Positions 1 through 8,921 of a DNA stretch of 64,000 bases are shown here, piece by piece. Below the pieces are notes generated by a model. It was not told the DNA's origin. It searched no databases and worked only from the letters and a program-made list of their open reading frames with translations. Every line of letters begins with the position of its first letter. Within the stretch, counting starts at the first letter, position 1. The position numbers and the translations under genes were made by a program. The DNA is taken from NCBI GenBank assembly GCA_946536145.1, contig CAMNEA010000001.1:1-64000 (forward strand). The letters run 5' to 3'. This DNA is from an uncultured Butyrivibrio sp. Its GTDB lineage: Bacteria > Bacillota > Clostridia > Lachnospirales > Lachnospiraceae.

Positions 1-765
1 AAACAGCTTGGCAGGACGCCGCATAGATCTGTTTCAAGACAGTTTTAAACCAAATAGAGGCGAAAGCGTCGTCCTAGGATTACAAAACGGCATGGCAGGA
101 CGCCGCATAGATCTGTTTCAAGACAGTTTTAAACCAAATTGAGACGAAAGCGTCGTCCTAGGATTACAAAACGGCATGGCAGGACGCCGCATAGATCTGT
201 TTCAAGACAGTTTTAAACCAAATCGAGGCGAAAGCGTCGTCCTAGGATTACAAAACAGCATGGCAGGACGCCGCATAGATCTGTCTCAAGACAGTTATAA
301 ACCAAATTGAGACGAAAGCGTCGTCCTTGGATTACAAAACGGCATGGCAGGACGCCGCATAGATCTGTTTCAAGACAGTTTTAAACCAAATCGAGGCGAA
401 AGCGTCGTCCTAGGATTACAAAACGGCATGGCAGGACGACGGATAGATCTGTTTCAAGACAGTTTTAAACCAAATCGAGGCGAAAGCGTCGTCCTTTGAT
501 TACAAAACGGCTTGGCAGGACGCCGCATAGATCTGTTTCAAGACAGTTTTAAACCAAATCGAGGCGAAAGCGTCGTCCTTAGATTACAAAACGGCATGGC
601 AGGACGCCGCATAGATCTGTTTCAAGACAGTTATTAACCAAATTGAGACGAAAGCGTCGTCCTAGGATTACAAAACAGCTTGTCAGGACGCCGCATAGAT
701 CTGTTTCAAGACAGTTATTAACCAAATCGAGGCGAAGGCGTCGTCCTTGGATTACAAGACGGCTT
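1..765. repeat. 84-bp tandem repeat array, nine contiguous copies (unit starts at 10, 94, 178, 262, 346, 430, 514, 598, 682), truncated by the window start
   Basis: Consensus GGCAGGACGCCGCATAGATCTGTTTCAAGACAGTTTTAAACCAAATCGAGGCGAAAGCGTCGTCCTAGGATTACAAAACGGCAT recurs every 84 bp with few substitutions and no spacers. Confidence 0.97.
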
Positions 766-772
766 GTTTGCG

Positions 773-801
773 GCATTTTTGAATCCTTGATTCAAAAATG
801 C
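773..801. repeat. Perfect 13-bp inverted repeat at the end of the tandem array
   Basis: GCATTTTTGAATC-CTT-GATTCAAAAATGC. Confidence 0.9.
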
Positions 802-1210
802 ATACCATTCAAAATATTTCCGTCGATAACCTAATTGTGTAGGAGATAATCTCCCTTTTTTTCTTAAGCGACTTATTTAACGAGCCCTGTATGGTGCGAG
901 CGGCGGGAACCCATGGGGGCGGCGGGCCGGCGCGCCAGGGCGACAGACATTGACATACTGACTTGTCAGTCACCCACAATATATGGCGAAAGACCTTTTT
1001 TTTCGGCGCATGCAGCTTATAAGCTCTATAGTGCATACCCAAAGAATTTTTTCAAAAAGCAAAAAAGTGTTAATAAGCACTTGTGGCAGACTCATATGAA
1101 ACAAAATGGAAATTAAGTCATCCAAAAGGCAATCTGTCAGGCGACTCATGTTATAATAATGTCAACAATTATTAGAAAGTGGCAGCAAGGCACGGAAAAG
1201 AGGATAGGAT

Positions 1211-1915
1211 ATGAGAGCTCTGGCAATGATCACGGCAAGAGGAGGCAGCAAAAGAATACCGAGGAAGAATATTAAGAAATTCAACGGAAAGCCGATAATC
1301 GCATATTCTATTGAGGCGGCGAGAAAGTCGGGAGCATTTGAGGAAGTAATGGTCTCAACCGACGATGAGGAGATCGCGGCAATCGCCAAAGAGTATGGAG
1401 CGTCGGTGCCCTTTATGAGAAGTGCCAAGACTTCTAATGACTATGCTACTACCGTTGATGTTATAGAGGAAGTCATCAGAGAGTACCAGGTAATTGACAG
1501 GGAGTTTGACGTCGCTGCCTGTATATATCCGACGGCACCCTTTGTGACTGCCGACAGACTAAGGGAAGCGGTATGGAAGTTGGCAGCTTCGGATGCGGAC
1601 TCGATGATCCCGGTTGTAAGATTCTCATACCCGCCGCAGAGGGCGATGGAGATAAGAAATGGCAGCCTTGTATTTCGCCAGCCCGAATATCTCTCATCCA
1701 GATCCCAGGACCTGACGCCGCACTATCACGACGCCGGACAGTTCTATGTCTTTAAGGTAAAGAGTTTTCGGGATCTTCACGGGATAATGGTGGGAAAGAT
1801 CCTTCCAATGGAACTGTCAGAACTTGAGGTGCAGGACATCGACAATGAAGTGGACTGGAAGCTTGCCGAACTAAAGTATAAGCTGATTCACTCCGATATA
1901 TATAAAAGAAAGTAA
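1211..1915 (+). CDS. pseF: Pseudaminic acid cytidylyltransferase / acylneuraminate cytidylyltransferase family
   Basis: N-terminal MRALAMITARGGSKRIPRKNIKKFNGKPIIAYSIEAA, typical of NeuA/PseF CMP-sugar synthetases; near flagellar genes. Confidence 0.85.
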   Translation: MRALAMITARGGSKRIPRKNIKKFNGKPIIAYSIEAARKSGAFEEVMVSTDDEEIAAIAKEYGASVPFMRSAKTSNDYATTVDVIEEVIREYQVIDREFDVAACIYPTAPFVTADRLREAVWKLAASDADSMIPVVRFSYPPQRAMEIRNGSLVFRQPEYLSSRSQDLTPHYHDAGQFYVFKVKSFRDLHGIMVGKILPMELSELEVQDIDNEVDWKLAELKYKLIHSDIYKRK

Positions 1916-1918
1916 ATG

Positions 1919-2063
1919 GTTACTGTTCAGACAGAAATGCGCACTCTGCTGCGCATTTCGTGAGAAAATGATTCAGTGGTGAGCGCATTCCTTCGACGAA
2001 GTCGAACTTTAATGAATGCGCGAATACGTTACTGGAGCGAGCTGTATGCGAGTGAACAGTAAC
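1919..2063. repeat. 145-bp structured intergenic element with 11-bp terminal inverted repeats
   Basis: GTTACTGTTCA (1919-1929) / TGAACAGTAAC (2053-2063); nested stems GAAATGCGCA/TGCGCATTTC, GCGCATTC/GAATGCGC, TTCGAC/GTCGAA. Confidence 0.85.
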
Positions 2064-2177
2064 AGTAAATGAATTTATTTACCCTTTTAATATTTTGATA
2101 GTTGCGTTATAATGTCGAATGGAATTGTATGTTTGTATGTTTTTTTATACTCGCACTGAAAGGGGTAATTAGGGATT

Positions 2178-3170
2178 ATGCAGTATGCAGATATAGGAAT
2201 AGATTTGGGAACAGCATCTGTCCTCGTATATATAAAGGGCAAGGGAGTTGTTTTAAAAGAGCCATCAGTTGTGGCTTATGACAGAGACACTGAGGAGATA
2301 AAGGCGATCGGTGAAGACGCAAGGCTTATGCTTGGACGTACACCCGGCAATATAGTAGCCGTAAGGCCTCTTCGCCAGGGAGTTATCTCCAATTACAAGA
2401 TAACAGAGCAGATGATGAGATACTTCATCAAGAAGGCGATAGGGCGCAGGATCCACAGGAAGCCCTTTATTGCTGTATGTGTTCCCAGCGGCGCTACCGA
2501 GGTTGAGAAGAAGGCTGTTGAGGATGCTACAAGACTCTGCGGAGCAAGGGATGTCAAGACTATAGAAGAGCCCATAGCTGCTGCTATAGGTGCAGGAATC
2601 GATATCACCAAGCCCTGCGGCAACATGATAGTTGATATAGGTGGCGGTACATCGGATATTGCCGTTATTTCGCTTGGCGGAACTGTTGTGAGCACATCGG
2701 TTAAGGTCGCAGGTGACGATTTTGATGAGGCCATTGTCAGATATATGAGGAAGAAACACAATCTCCTTATAGGTGACAGAACTGCCGAAGATATCAAGAT
2801 CAAGATCGGATCAGCATATCCAAGGGCTGAGAACGACTATCTGGATGTAAGGGGAAGGAACCTTGTCACAGGTCTTCCCAAGACTGTAAGAGTTTCTTCC
2901 GAGGAGACCGAAGAGGCACTCAGAGAGCCTACGGCTCAGATCATAGAAGCTATTCACAGCGTTCTTGAGAACACACCTCCGGAGCTTGCTGCGGATATCG
3001 CCGACAGAGGAATAGTTCTGACGGGCGGCGGAGCACTTCTTCGCGGACTCGAGGAGCTTATTTATTCCAAGACCGGTATCAACACAATGACGGCGGAGGA
3101 TCCCATGACTGCCGTTGCTATAGGAACAGGCCGCTATGTAGAGTTCATAGCAGGCTACAGAGAAGACTGA
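2178..3170 (+). CDS. mbl: MreB-like actin homolog Mbl
   Basis: MreB/Mbl motifs (GIDLGTASVLVYIKGKGVVLKEPSVVA, DIGGGTSDIAVISLGG, LTGGGALLRGL); followed by flhO/flhP-like genes as in Bacillus. Confidence 0.88.
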   Translation: MQYADIGIDLGTASVLVYIKGKGVVLKEPSVVAYDRDTEEIKAIGEDARLMLGRTPGNIVAVRPLRQGVISNYKITEQMMRYFIKKAIGRRIHRKPFIAVCVPSGATEVEKKAVEDATRLCGARDVKTIEEPIAAAIGAGIDITKPCGNMIVDIGGGTSDIAVISLGGTVVSTSVKVAGDDFDEAIVRYMRKKHNLLIGDRTAEDIKIKIGSAYPRAENDYLDVRGRNLVTGLPKTVRVSSEETEEALREPTAQIIEAIHSVLENTPPELAADIADRGIVLTGGGALLRGLEELIYSKTGINTMTAEDPMTAVAIGTGRYVEFIAGYRED

Positions 3171-3228
3171 CAGACTCCGTACACGGAATGTACGGCAGTA
3201 GACACATGGAGGGTATTAAGGGGGTTGC

Positions 3229-4059
3229 ATGGTAAAAGGTCTTTACACTGCGTACACAGGAATGATCAATGAACAGCACAGAATGGATGTGCTGACCAAC
3301 AATCTTGCAAATGCCAATACCAATGGTTACAAAAAGGAAGGCGTAACATCACAGTCTTTCAAGGATCAGCTTGCGCTTAAAATTAAAGATTACACTGATG
3401 CCCCGTTCACTGCCCGTGGACTGGGCATTATTAATCCTGGCGTCAAGATCGGTGAGGGATATGTAGACTGGTCCGAGGGACCGATGAAGGAGACGAACAA
3501 TACTTTTGATCTCGCTATCGGGGGCTACGGATTCTTTGGCATAGAGTACACTAACAAGGCGGTAAATATTGAGAGAGATACCGCCGGGCAGCTGGATATT
3601 ATGTATACGAGGGATGGCAACTTTACTCTGACATCCGACGGAACTTTGGTGACACAGGACGGCGACTTTGTTCTGTCGCAGGATGGAGCCCATATTCAGA
3701 TCGACCCAAATCTTCCGGTTGAGATAAATACTCTTGGAGAGATAATTCAGGACGGCGAAGTTGTTGATACCATAGGAAGATTTGACTTTGAAAAGGTAAC
3801 CTATCCGGATGGAAGGATCTCCTATGATACGCTCGAGCACTATGGTGAGAACATGTATATTCCCACTGACGAAGCCGCCGAGATTGAGGCGACGGGGCAG
3901 ATCTATTCGGGATTTCTTGAGCAGTCCAACGTCTCGACTGTGGATGAGATGGTGCAGATGATTGCGACGCAGCGTCACTATGATACCAACCAGAGGATGA
4001 TCACTACAATAGACGAGACGCTTGACATATCAGTCAACCAGCTTGGACGTATGTCGTAA
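3229..4059 (+). CDS. flhO: Flagellar basal-body rod protein, FlgF/FlgG family (FlhO-like)
   Basis: MVKGLYTAYTGMINEQHRMDVLTNNLANANTNGYKKEG plus C-terminal VDEMVQMIATQRHYDTNQRMI. Confidence 0.85.
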   Translation: MVKGLYTAYTGMINEQHRMDVLTNNLANANTNGYKKEGVTSQSFKDQLALKIKDYTDAPFTARGLGIINPGVKIGEGYVDWSEGPMKETNNTFDLAIGGYGFFGIEYTNKAVNIERDTAGQLDIMYTRDGNFTLTSDGTLVTQDGDFVLSQDGAHIQIDPNLPVEINTLGEIIQDGEVVDTIGRFDFEKVTYPDGRISYDTLEHYGENMYIPTDEAAEIEATGQIYSGFLEQSNVSTVDEMVQMIATQRHYDTNQRMITTIDETLDISVNQLGRMS

Positions 4060-4076
4060 AGTTTATAAAAAATTTA

Positions 4077-4104
4077 TAAAGTCAATCGGCATCTGAGACG
4101 ATAT
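4077..4104 (+). promoter_or_regulatory. Candidate sigma-D/sigma-28 flagellar promoter upstream of flgG
   Basis: TAAA-(16 nt)-GACGATAT; one mismatch to GCCGATAT, 53 nt before the ATG at 4157. Confidence 0.45.
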
Positions 4105-4156
4105 ATATTCAAAGAATGAAAAAACAAAGTCACGGATGACACTGCGGAGGTGACTT

Positions 4157-4984
4157 ATGGTCAGAAGTTTATGGTCGGCAGCAACCGGAATGAATGCTCA
4201 GCAGACTAATGTTGACACCATTTCCAACAACCTTGCCAATGTAAATACCACGGGCTACAAAGCCCAGGGTGCCCAGTTCAAATCCCTTTTATACCAGCAG
4301 TTACAGACTGTAACGACAACTTCAAACGGAGATCCCAAGCCTACGACTTCACAGGTGGGACTTGGTACGCGCACTTCAACGATCAACCAGTTCTTTTCAC
4401 AGGGATCGTTTCAGGAGAGCGCCAATCCCGCATCGGTTGCGATAAGCGGAGACGGATTCTTCAAGATCCAGGCAAATGACGGAGAAACGCAGCTGTTTAC
4501 AAGAAACGGCAACTTCACCTGGGCTCTTAACGGTGAAGGCGGAGGGCTTATACTGACGACTGCTGAGGGCAACAAAGTACTTGACAGCAATGACGGAGAA
4601 ATAACAGTAGATGGAGACAGGGTTGCCAGCCGTATCACCATCGGAGGCGACGGCATGATCTACTATCCTACTGATGACGGCAACACCGAGCAGATAGGCG
4701 GACCTATCGGACTTTGGCAGTTCCCTAACAGAGAGGGACTTCAGAGAGTCGGAGGCGTTGCCTGGCAGCAGACTGCAGCGAGCGGTGAAGCTATGAATGA
4801 GGCTGAAGGCGCAGAGGGCCTTAGGCCAAGCGAGATCGTCCAGGGATATCTGGAAGGGTCCAATGTTAATGTCGCAACAGAGATGGTAAACCTCATCGTT
4901 GCGCAGAGGGCCTACGAGATGAACTCGACAGCGATCCACACCACCGATGAGATGATGCAGACCGCAAATCAGCTTAAGAGATAA
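4157..4984 (+). CDS. flgG: Flagellar distal rod protein FlgG (FlhP-like)
   Basis: MVRSLWSAATGMNAQQTNVDTISNNLANVNTTGYKAQ and C-terminal VNVATEMVNLIVAQRAYEMNSTAI. Confidence 0.9.
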   Translation: MVRSLWSAATGMNAQQTNVDTISNNLANVNTTGYKAQGAQFKSLLYQQLQTVTTTSNGDPKPTTSQVGLGTRTSTINQFFSQGSFQESANPASVAISGDGFFKIQANDGETQLFTRNGNFTWALNGEGGGLILTTAEGNKVLDSNDGEITVDGDRVASRITIGGDGMIYYPTDDGNTEQIGGPIGLWQFPNREGLQRVGGVAWQQTAASGEAMNEAEGAEGLRPSEIVQGYLEGSNVNVATEMVNLIVAQRAYEMNSTAIHTTDEMMQTANQLKR

Positions 4985-5000
4985 CGGGGGATCCTGATCC

Positions 5001-5414
5001 ATGATCGGATATGATCTTAACGGACTTAGTTCGAGCGCTTTAACTGAATATGCCATGCAGGAGAGCAAAAATGCAAGCACCGCTGCCCTTCAGAAAAAGC
5101 TTGAGAGCACCTCGGAGCACTCCTCGGATGACGAGCTGTGGGCTGCCTGCAAGGGCTTTGAGTCATATTTTCTTGAGCAGGTATTTAAGGAGATGCAAAA
5201 GTCCGTAGACGCATTAAAGCCGGAGAGTCAGGACCGTTCCACCTCAACTCTGGTTGATTATTTTAAGGATCAGACTCTTCAGGAGGTATGTGCTACAAGC
5301 GTAGATAAGCAGAGCAACGGCTTTGCGCAGATGCTCTATGAGAACCTTCGCCGCACGTACGACATACCAAAAGCCGGGGAGGATAAGGCAGAGCCGGAAG
5401 AATCTAATGTGTGA
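5001..5414 (+). CDS. Rod-binding protein (FlgJ N-terminal-like)
   Basis: ELWAACKGFESYFLEQVFKEMQKSV...LVDYFKDQTLQEV resembles the rod-binding domain; next to flgG. Confidence 0.75.
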   Translation: MIGYDLNGLSSSALTEYAMQESKNASTAALQKKLESTSEHSSDDELWAACKGFESYFLEQVFKEMQKSVDALKPESQDRSTSTLVDYFKDQTLQEVCATSVDKQSNGFAQMLYENLRRTYDIPKAGEDKAEPEESNV

Positions 5415-5437
5415 TGTTTATATTTACAGTAAATGTG

Positions 5438-5483
5438 AGCCGTCAAAATCTTAAGAAAATCTTAAAGTTTTGACGGCTTTTTT
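5438..5483 (+). terminator. Rho-independent terminator closing the flagellar block
   Basis: AGCCGTCAAAA ... TTTTGACGGCTTTTTT. Confidence 0.9.
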
Positions 5484-5502
5484 GTGTTACACTGATGTGG
5501 TT

Positions 5503-7761
5503 ATGGAAAAGATTAAAGGTTATGTAGATCACATTATATATAAGGGAAATGAGACCGGGTTTGCCGTGCTGAGCCTCGTCATCGGAGATGAGGAGACGGT
5601 TGTCACCGGTACCTTTCGGGACGTCGGTGTCGGCGACACCTTAGAAGTCAGCGGGGAATATGTCACCCATCCCGTGTACGGGCACCAGTTCAAGGCGTCG
5701 GAATATACAATAGTTATGCCGGAGGACACCGTATCCATGCAGAGGTATCTCGGCTCCGGGGCCATCAAGGGTGTGGGTGAAGCGCTTGCGGCGAGGATTG
5801 TCAGGAAGTTCGGCGACGAGACCTTTCGAGTAATAGAAGAAGAACCCGAGCGCCTTGTGGAGATAAAGGGCATAAGTGAGAGGATCGCCATGAGCATCTC
5901 CATGCAGATGGCCGAAAAAAGAGAGATGCGCGATGCGATGATCTTTCTTCAGAAGTATGGCATAGGTGACGCTCTTGCGGTCAAAATATACAATACCTAC
6001 GGCAGCAGGATATATTCTGTCATCAGGGAGAACCCCTACCAGCTTTCGGATGATATAAGCGGAGTCGGATTTCGGACTGCTGATGAGATCGCTGAGAGGG
6101 TCGGCATCGGAGTTGACTCGGATTTCAGGGTAAGGAGCGGCATTCTTTATACACTGCTTCAGGCAGCCGGTGACGGCAACACGTACCTGCCTATGGATAT
6201 ACTTGTGAGCAGGACGCTCGCTGTGCTCCAGACGAGACCTGATTACTATATAAGCGATGACTTGGTCAGAATTCAGATCGGCAATCTTGCCGTGGATAAA
6301 AAGCTTGTGGTCAAGGGCGACGGAGATGTTTACGCGGCGTCCTACTACTATGAGGAGCAGGGCTGTGCAGCCATGCTCGAAGACCTGTGCGTGACGGAAG
6401 AGATGTCTTCAAAAGAGAGGCAGGATCTTCGCGAGCAGATCCTTAAGAACCAGACAGAAGGTGGGATGCAGCTTGACAAAAGACAGCTCGACGCCGTGAC
6501 AGAGAGCGTGACTAACGGAGTAGTGATCATTACCGGTGGTCCTGGCACAGGTAAGACCACAACGATAAATGCCATCATCGGATACTACAGGCGCATGGGC
6601 ATGGATATAATGCTCGCGGCACCTACGGGAAGGGCCGCCAAGAGGATGACCGAGGCCACAGGCTATGAGGCGAAGACCATCCACAGGCTCCTTGAGGTGT
6701 CGGGACAGGTGGATGATGATGAAAAGGGCAGGACAAACGCAGCTCATTTTGAGAGGAACAGAGAAAATCCGCTTGAAGCGGATGCTGTGATAATAGACGA
6801 GATGTCAATGGTTGACATTCATCTGTTCTATGCGCTGCTTAAGGCTCTTTTGCCCGGAATGCACCTTGTGCTGGTGGGAGACAGCTCTCAGCTTCCAAGC
6901 GTCGGACCGGGGCAGGTACTGAGAGACCTGATAGACAGCGGCAGGTTTCCAACGATCTATCTGCAGAAGATATTCAGACAGGCCGAGAAGAGCGACATTG
7001 TCATGAATGCGCACAGGATCCATGACGGCATTAAGCCTGTGCTTGACAATAAAAGCAGGGATTTCTTTTTCCTTGAAAGGGACAACAGCGGCGTGATCTA
7101 CAAGCACATGATAGAGCTTATAAGGGATAAGCTTCCCTCCTACGTAAAGGCTAAGCCCTACGACATACAGGTGCTCACGCCCATGAAAAAGGGACCTCTT
7201 GGGGCGGCGGAGCTTAACGGAGTTCTGCAGAAATGGCTCAACCCGCCGGATCCTTCCAAAAAAGAGTATGCATACAAGGATCATGTTTTTCGCGAGCAGG
7301 ATAAAGTCATGCAGATAAAGAACAATTACCAGATAGCCTGGGAGGTGGTCGGCGATTACAATGTCCCGATAGATTCCGGAACCGGTGTTTTTAACGGAGA
7401 CATGGGCATCATAAAGCAGATAAATGAGTACTCCCAGGAGATGGTGGTGGAGTTTGACGAGAACAAAAGAGTGAGATATCCCTTTTCCGATCTTGACGAG
7501 ATCGAGCTTTCCTATGCCATAACAATTCACAAATCCCAGGGGAGTGAGTATCCGGCAGTTATTCTGCCGATCCTTGGAGGACCCAGGATGCTGCTCGGGA
7601 GAAACCTCCTCTATACAGCGGTCACGAGAGCCAGGAATACGGTCTGCATCCTCGGCAGCAGGGAGACGGTTTTTGAAATGGTGGACAATGACCAGCAGCT
7701 TCGGAGATATACGGGATTAAAGGACAGGATAAAAGAAATAAATGACATATCGGATAAGTGA
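5503..7761 (+). CDS. recD2: RecD2-type ATP-dependent DNA helicase
   Basis: HhH region GVGEALAARIVRKFG, Walker A GGPGTGKTT, LVGDSSQLPSVGPGQVL, YAITIHKSQGSEYPAV. Start placed at the internal ATG because the track start (5470) lies inside the terminator. Confidence 0.92.
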   Translation: MEKIKGYVDHIIYKGNETGFAVLSLVIGDEETVVTGTFRDVGVGDTLEVSGEYVTHPVYGHQFKASEYTIVMPEDTVSMQRYLGSGAIKGVGEALAARIVRKFGDETFRVIEEEPERLVEIKGISERIAMSISMQMAEKREMRDAMIFLQKYGIGDALAVKIYNTYGSRIYSVIRENPYQLSDDISGVGFRTADEIAERVGIGVDSDFRVRSGILYTLLQAAGDGNTYLPMDILVSRTLAVLQTRPDYYISDDLVRIQIGNLAVDKKLVVKGDGDVYAASYYYEEQGCAAMLEDLCVTEEMSSKERQDLREQILKNQTEGGMQLDKRQLDAVTESVTNGVVIITGGPGTGKTTTINAIIGYYRRMGMDIMLAAPTGRAAKRMTEATGYEAKTIHRLLEVSGQVDDDEKGRTNAAHFERNRENPLEADAVIIDEMSMVDIHLFYALLKALLPGMHLVLVGDSSQLPSVGPGQVLRDLIDSGRFPTIYLQKIFRQAEKSDIVMNAHRIHDGIKPVLDNKSRDFFFLERDNSGVIYKHMIELIRDKLPSYVKAKPYDIQVLTPMKKGPLGAAELNGVLQKWLNPPDPSKKEYAYKDHVFREQDKVMQIKNNYQIAWEVVGDYNVPIDSGTGVFNGDMGIIKQINEYSQEMVVEFDENKRVRYPFSDLDEIELSYAITIHKSQGSEYPAVILPILGGPRMLLGRNLLYTAVTRARNTVCILGSRETVFEMVDNDQQLRRYTGLKDRIKEINDISDK

Positions 7762-8488
7762 CGCGGTCCTCGATCTCTTTTACCCGGCAAGGTGTCCGGT
7801 GTGCGACGGTGTGATCGGGGCAGTGAAGATGAGCGCAGGAAGGATAAAGAGAAGGCCGCTCATTCACAGGCAGTGCAGGGACAAGATAAGATTCATACAG
7901 GGCGCTAGGTGCCTTAAGTGTTCCAAGCCACTAGCCATCGACCATGAATCGGAATACTGCAGCGACTGCATGAGCAGCAGGCACTTTTTTACAAGAGGGT
8001 TTTCTGTCTTTTCATACAGGAGCATTTCGGGATCGATATACAGGTTCAAGTACATGGGAAGGCGGGAGTACGTAAGGTTCTATGCGGCTGCGACTGAGCG
8101 CCTTCTTGGAGAAAAGCTAAGAAGCCTTGGCGTGGAAGCGATTGTCCCTGTGCCGATGTTTCGGGACAAGGAGATGATAAGAGGTTACAATCAGGCTGCT
8201 GTCTATGCGCAGGCAGTTTCGGCAAAGCTCGGGATCCCGGTATACCCGGATCTGATCAGAAGAGTCAGAAACACAGTCCCGATGAAGGAATTGGACGCGG
8301 CGGGGCGGCGCAATAATTTGAAAAAAGCTTTTAATGTAACACAAAATGATGTAAAATTTAAATGCATATTAGTAATTGATGACATCTACACAACAGGAAG
8401 TACTATTGATGAGATCGCCCATGAGTTACTGATGGCCGGTGTGAAGAAGGTGTATTTTCTTACGCTGTCCATTGGGCAAACTACTTAA
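7742..8488 (+). CDS. comF: ComF family amidophosphoribosyltransferase-like protein
   Basis: Zn-finger CPVC...CLKC...CSDC and PRPP-binding CILVIDDIYTTGSTIDE; overlaps the recD2 3' end. Confidence 0.88.
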   Translation: MTYRISDAVLDLFYPARCPVCDGVIGAVKMSAGRIKRRPLIHRQCRDKIRFIQGARCLKCSKPLAIDHESEYCSDCMSSRHFFTRGFSVFSYRSISGSIYRFKYMGRREYVRFYAAATERLLGEKLRSLGVEAIVPVPMFRDKEMIRGYNQAAVYAQAVSAKLGIPVYPDLIRRVRNTVPMKELDAAGRRNNLKKAFNVTQNDVKFKCILVIDDIYTTGSTIDEIAHELLMAGVKKVYFLTLSIGQTT

Positions 8489-8505
8489 ATATATGGAGGT
8501 CAATT

Positions 8506-8913
8506 ATGAATCTACGGAACTGTTCAAGGTGCGGCAAGATGTTTAACTATGTACAGGGGCCGCCTATCTGTGACGCCTGTAAAAAAGAGATTGAGGAGAG
8601 TTTCCAGAGAGTCAAGGATTATATTGATGGAAATCCCCGCGCCAGCCTGAAACAGATTTCTGAGGACAATGGTGTTACTGCTAAACAGATTCAACAGTGG
8701 ATACGTGAAGAGAGACTGATGTTCTCTAAGGATTCGCCGCTCAAGCTTGTGTGCGAAAAGTGCGGGGAACCTATTCTTACGGGAAGGTTCTGCACTAAAT
8801 GCAAGGAGACAATGGCCGATACTCTTAATGAGTCATTCGCAAGACCAAGGCCTGCGCTTCAGCGATCTGCCGGCAAGGGTCCTACGGCGGGAATGCGCTT
8901 CCTGGATACATAA
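8506..8913 (+). CDS. Flagellar operon protein, YvyF/TIGR03826-like
   Basis: NCSRCGKMFNYVQGPPICDACKKEIEE...; zinc-ribbon plus HTH, downstream of comF as in Bacillus. Confidence 0.78.
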   Translation: MNLRNCSRCGKMFNYVQGPPICDACKKEIEESFQRVKDYIDGNPRASLKQISEDNGVTAKQIQQWIREERLMFSKDSPLKLVCEKCGEPILTGRFCTKCKETMADTLNESFARPRPALQRSAGKGPTAGMRFLDT

Positions 8914-8921
8914 GGAGAAAA

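Noticed and set aside
1-765. CRISPR array
   Set aside because: Repeats are contiguous with an 84-bp period; there are no variable spacers and no cas genes nearby.
579-834. Repeat-protein ORFs on both strands over the array (28-aa periodicity)
   Set aside because: 84 is divisible by 3 so frames persist, but most units carry a TTTTAAA that puts a stop in the same frame on both strands; the open parts are just two variant units and lack RBS support.
2265-2803. Minus-strand ORFs opposite mbl, and similar antisense ORFs throughout (e.g. 3349-3978, 6805-7530, 9772-10368, 32119-32850, 52540-53136)
   Set aside because: Each is fully opposite a strongly recognised coding gene, with unusual composition and no recognisable motifs.
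3229-4984. flhO/flgG as a recent tandem duplication
   Set aside because: The two share only family-level motifs and match the usual FlhO/FlhP pair found after mbl.
5470-5502. Upstream start of recD2 given by the ORF track
   Set aside because: This segment is inside the terminator stem and U tract; ATG 5503 gives the expected RecD2 N-terminus.
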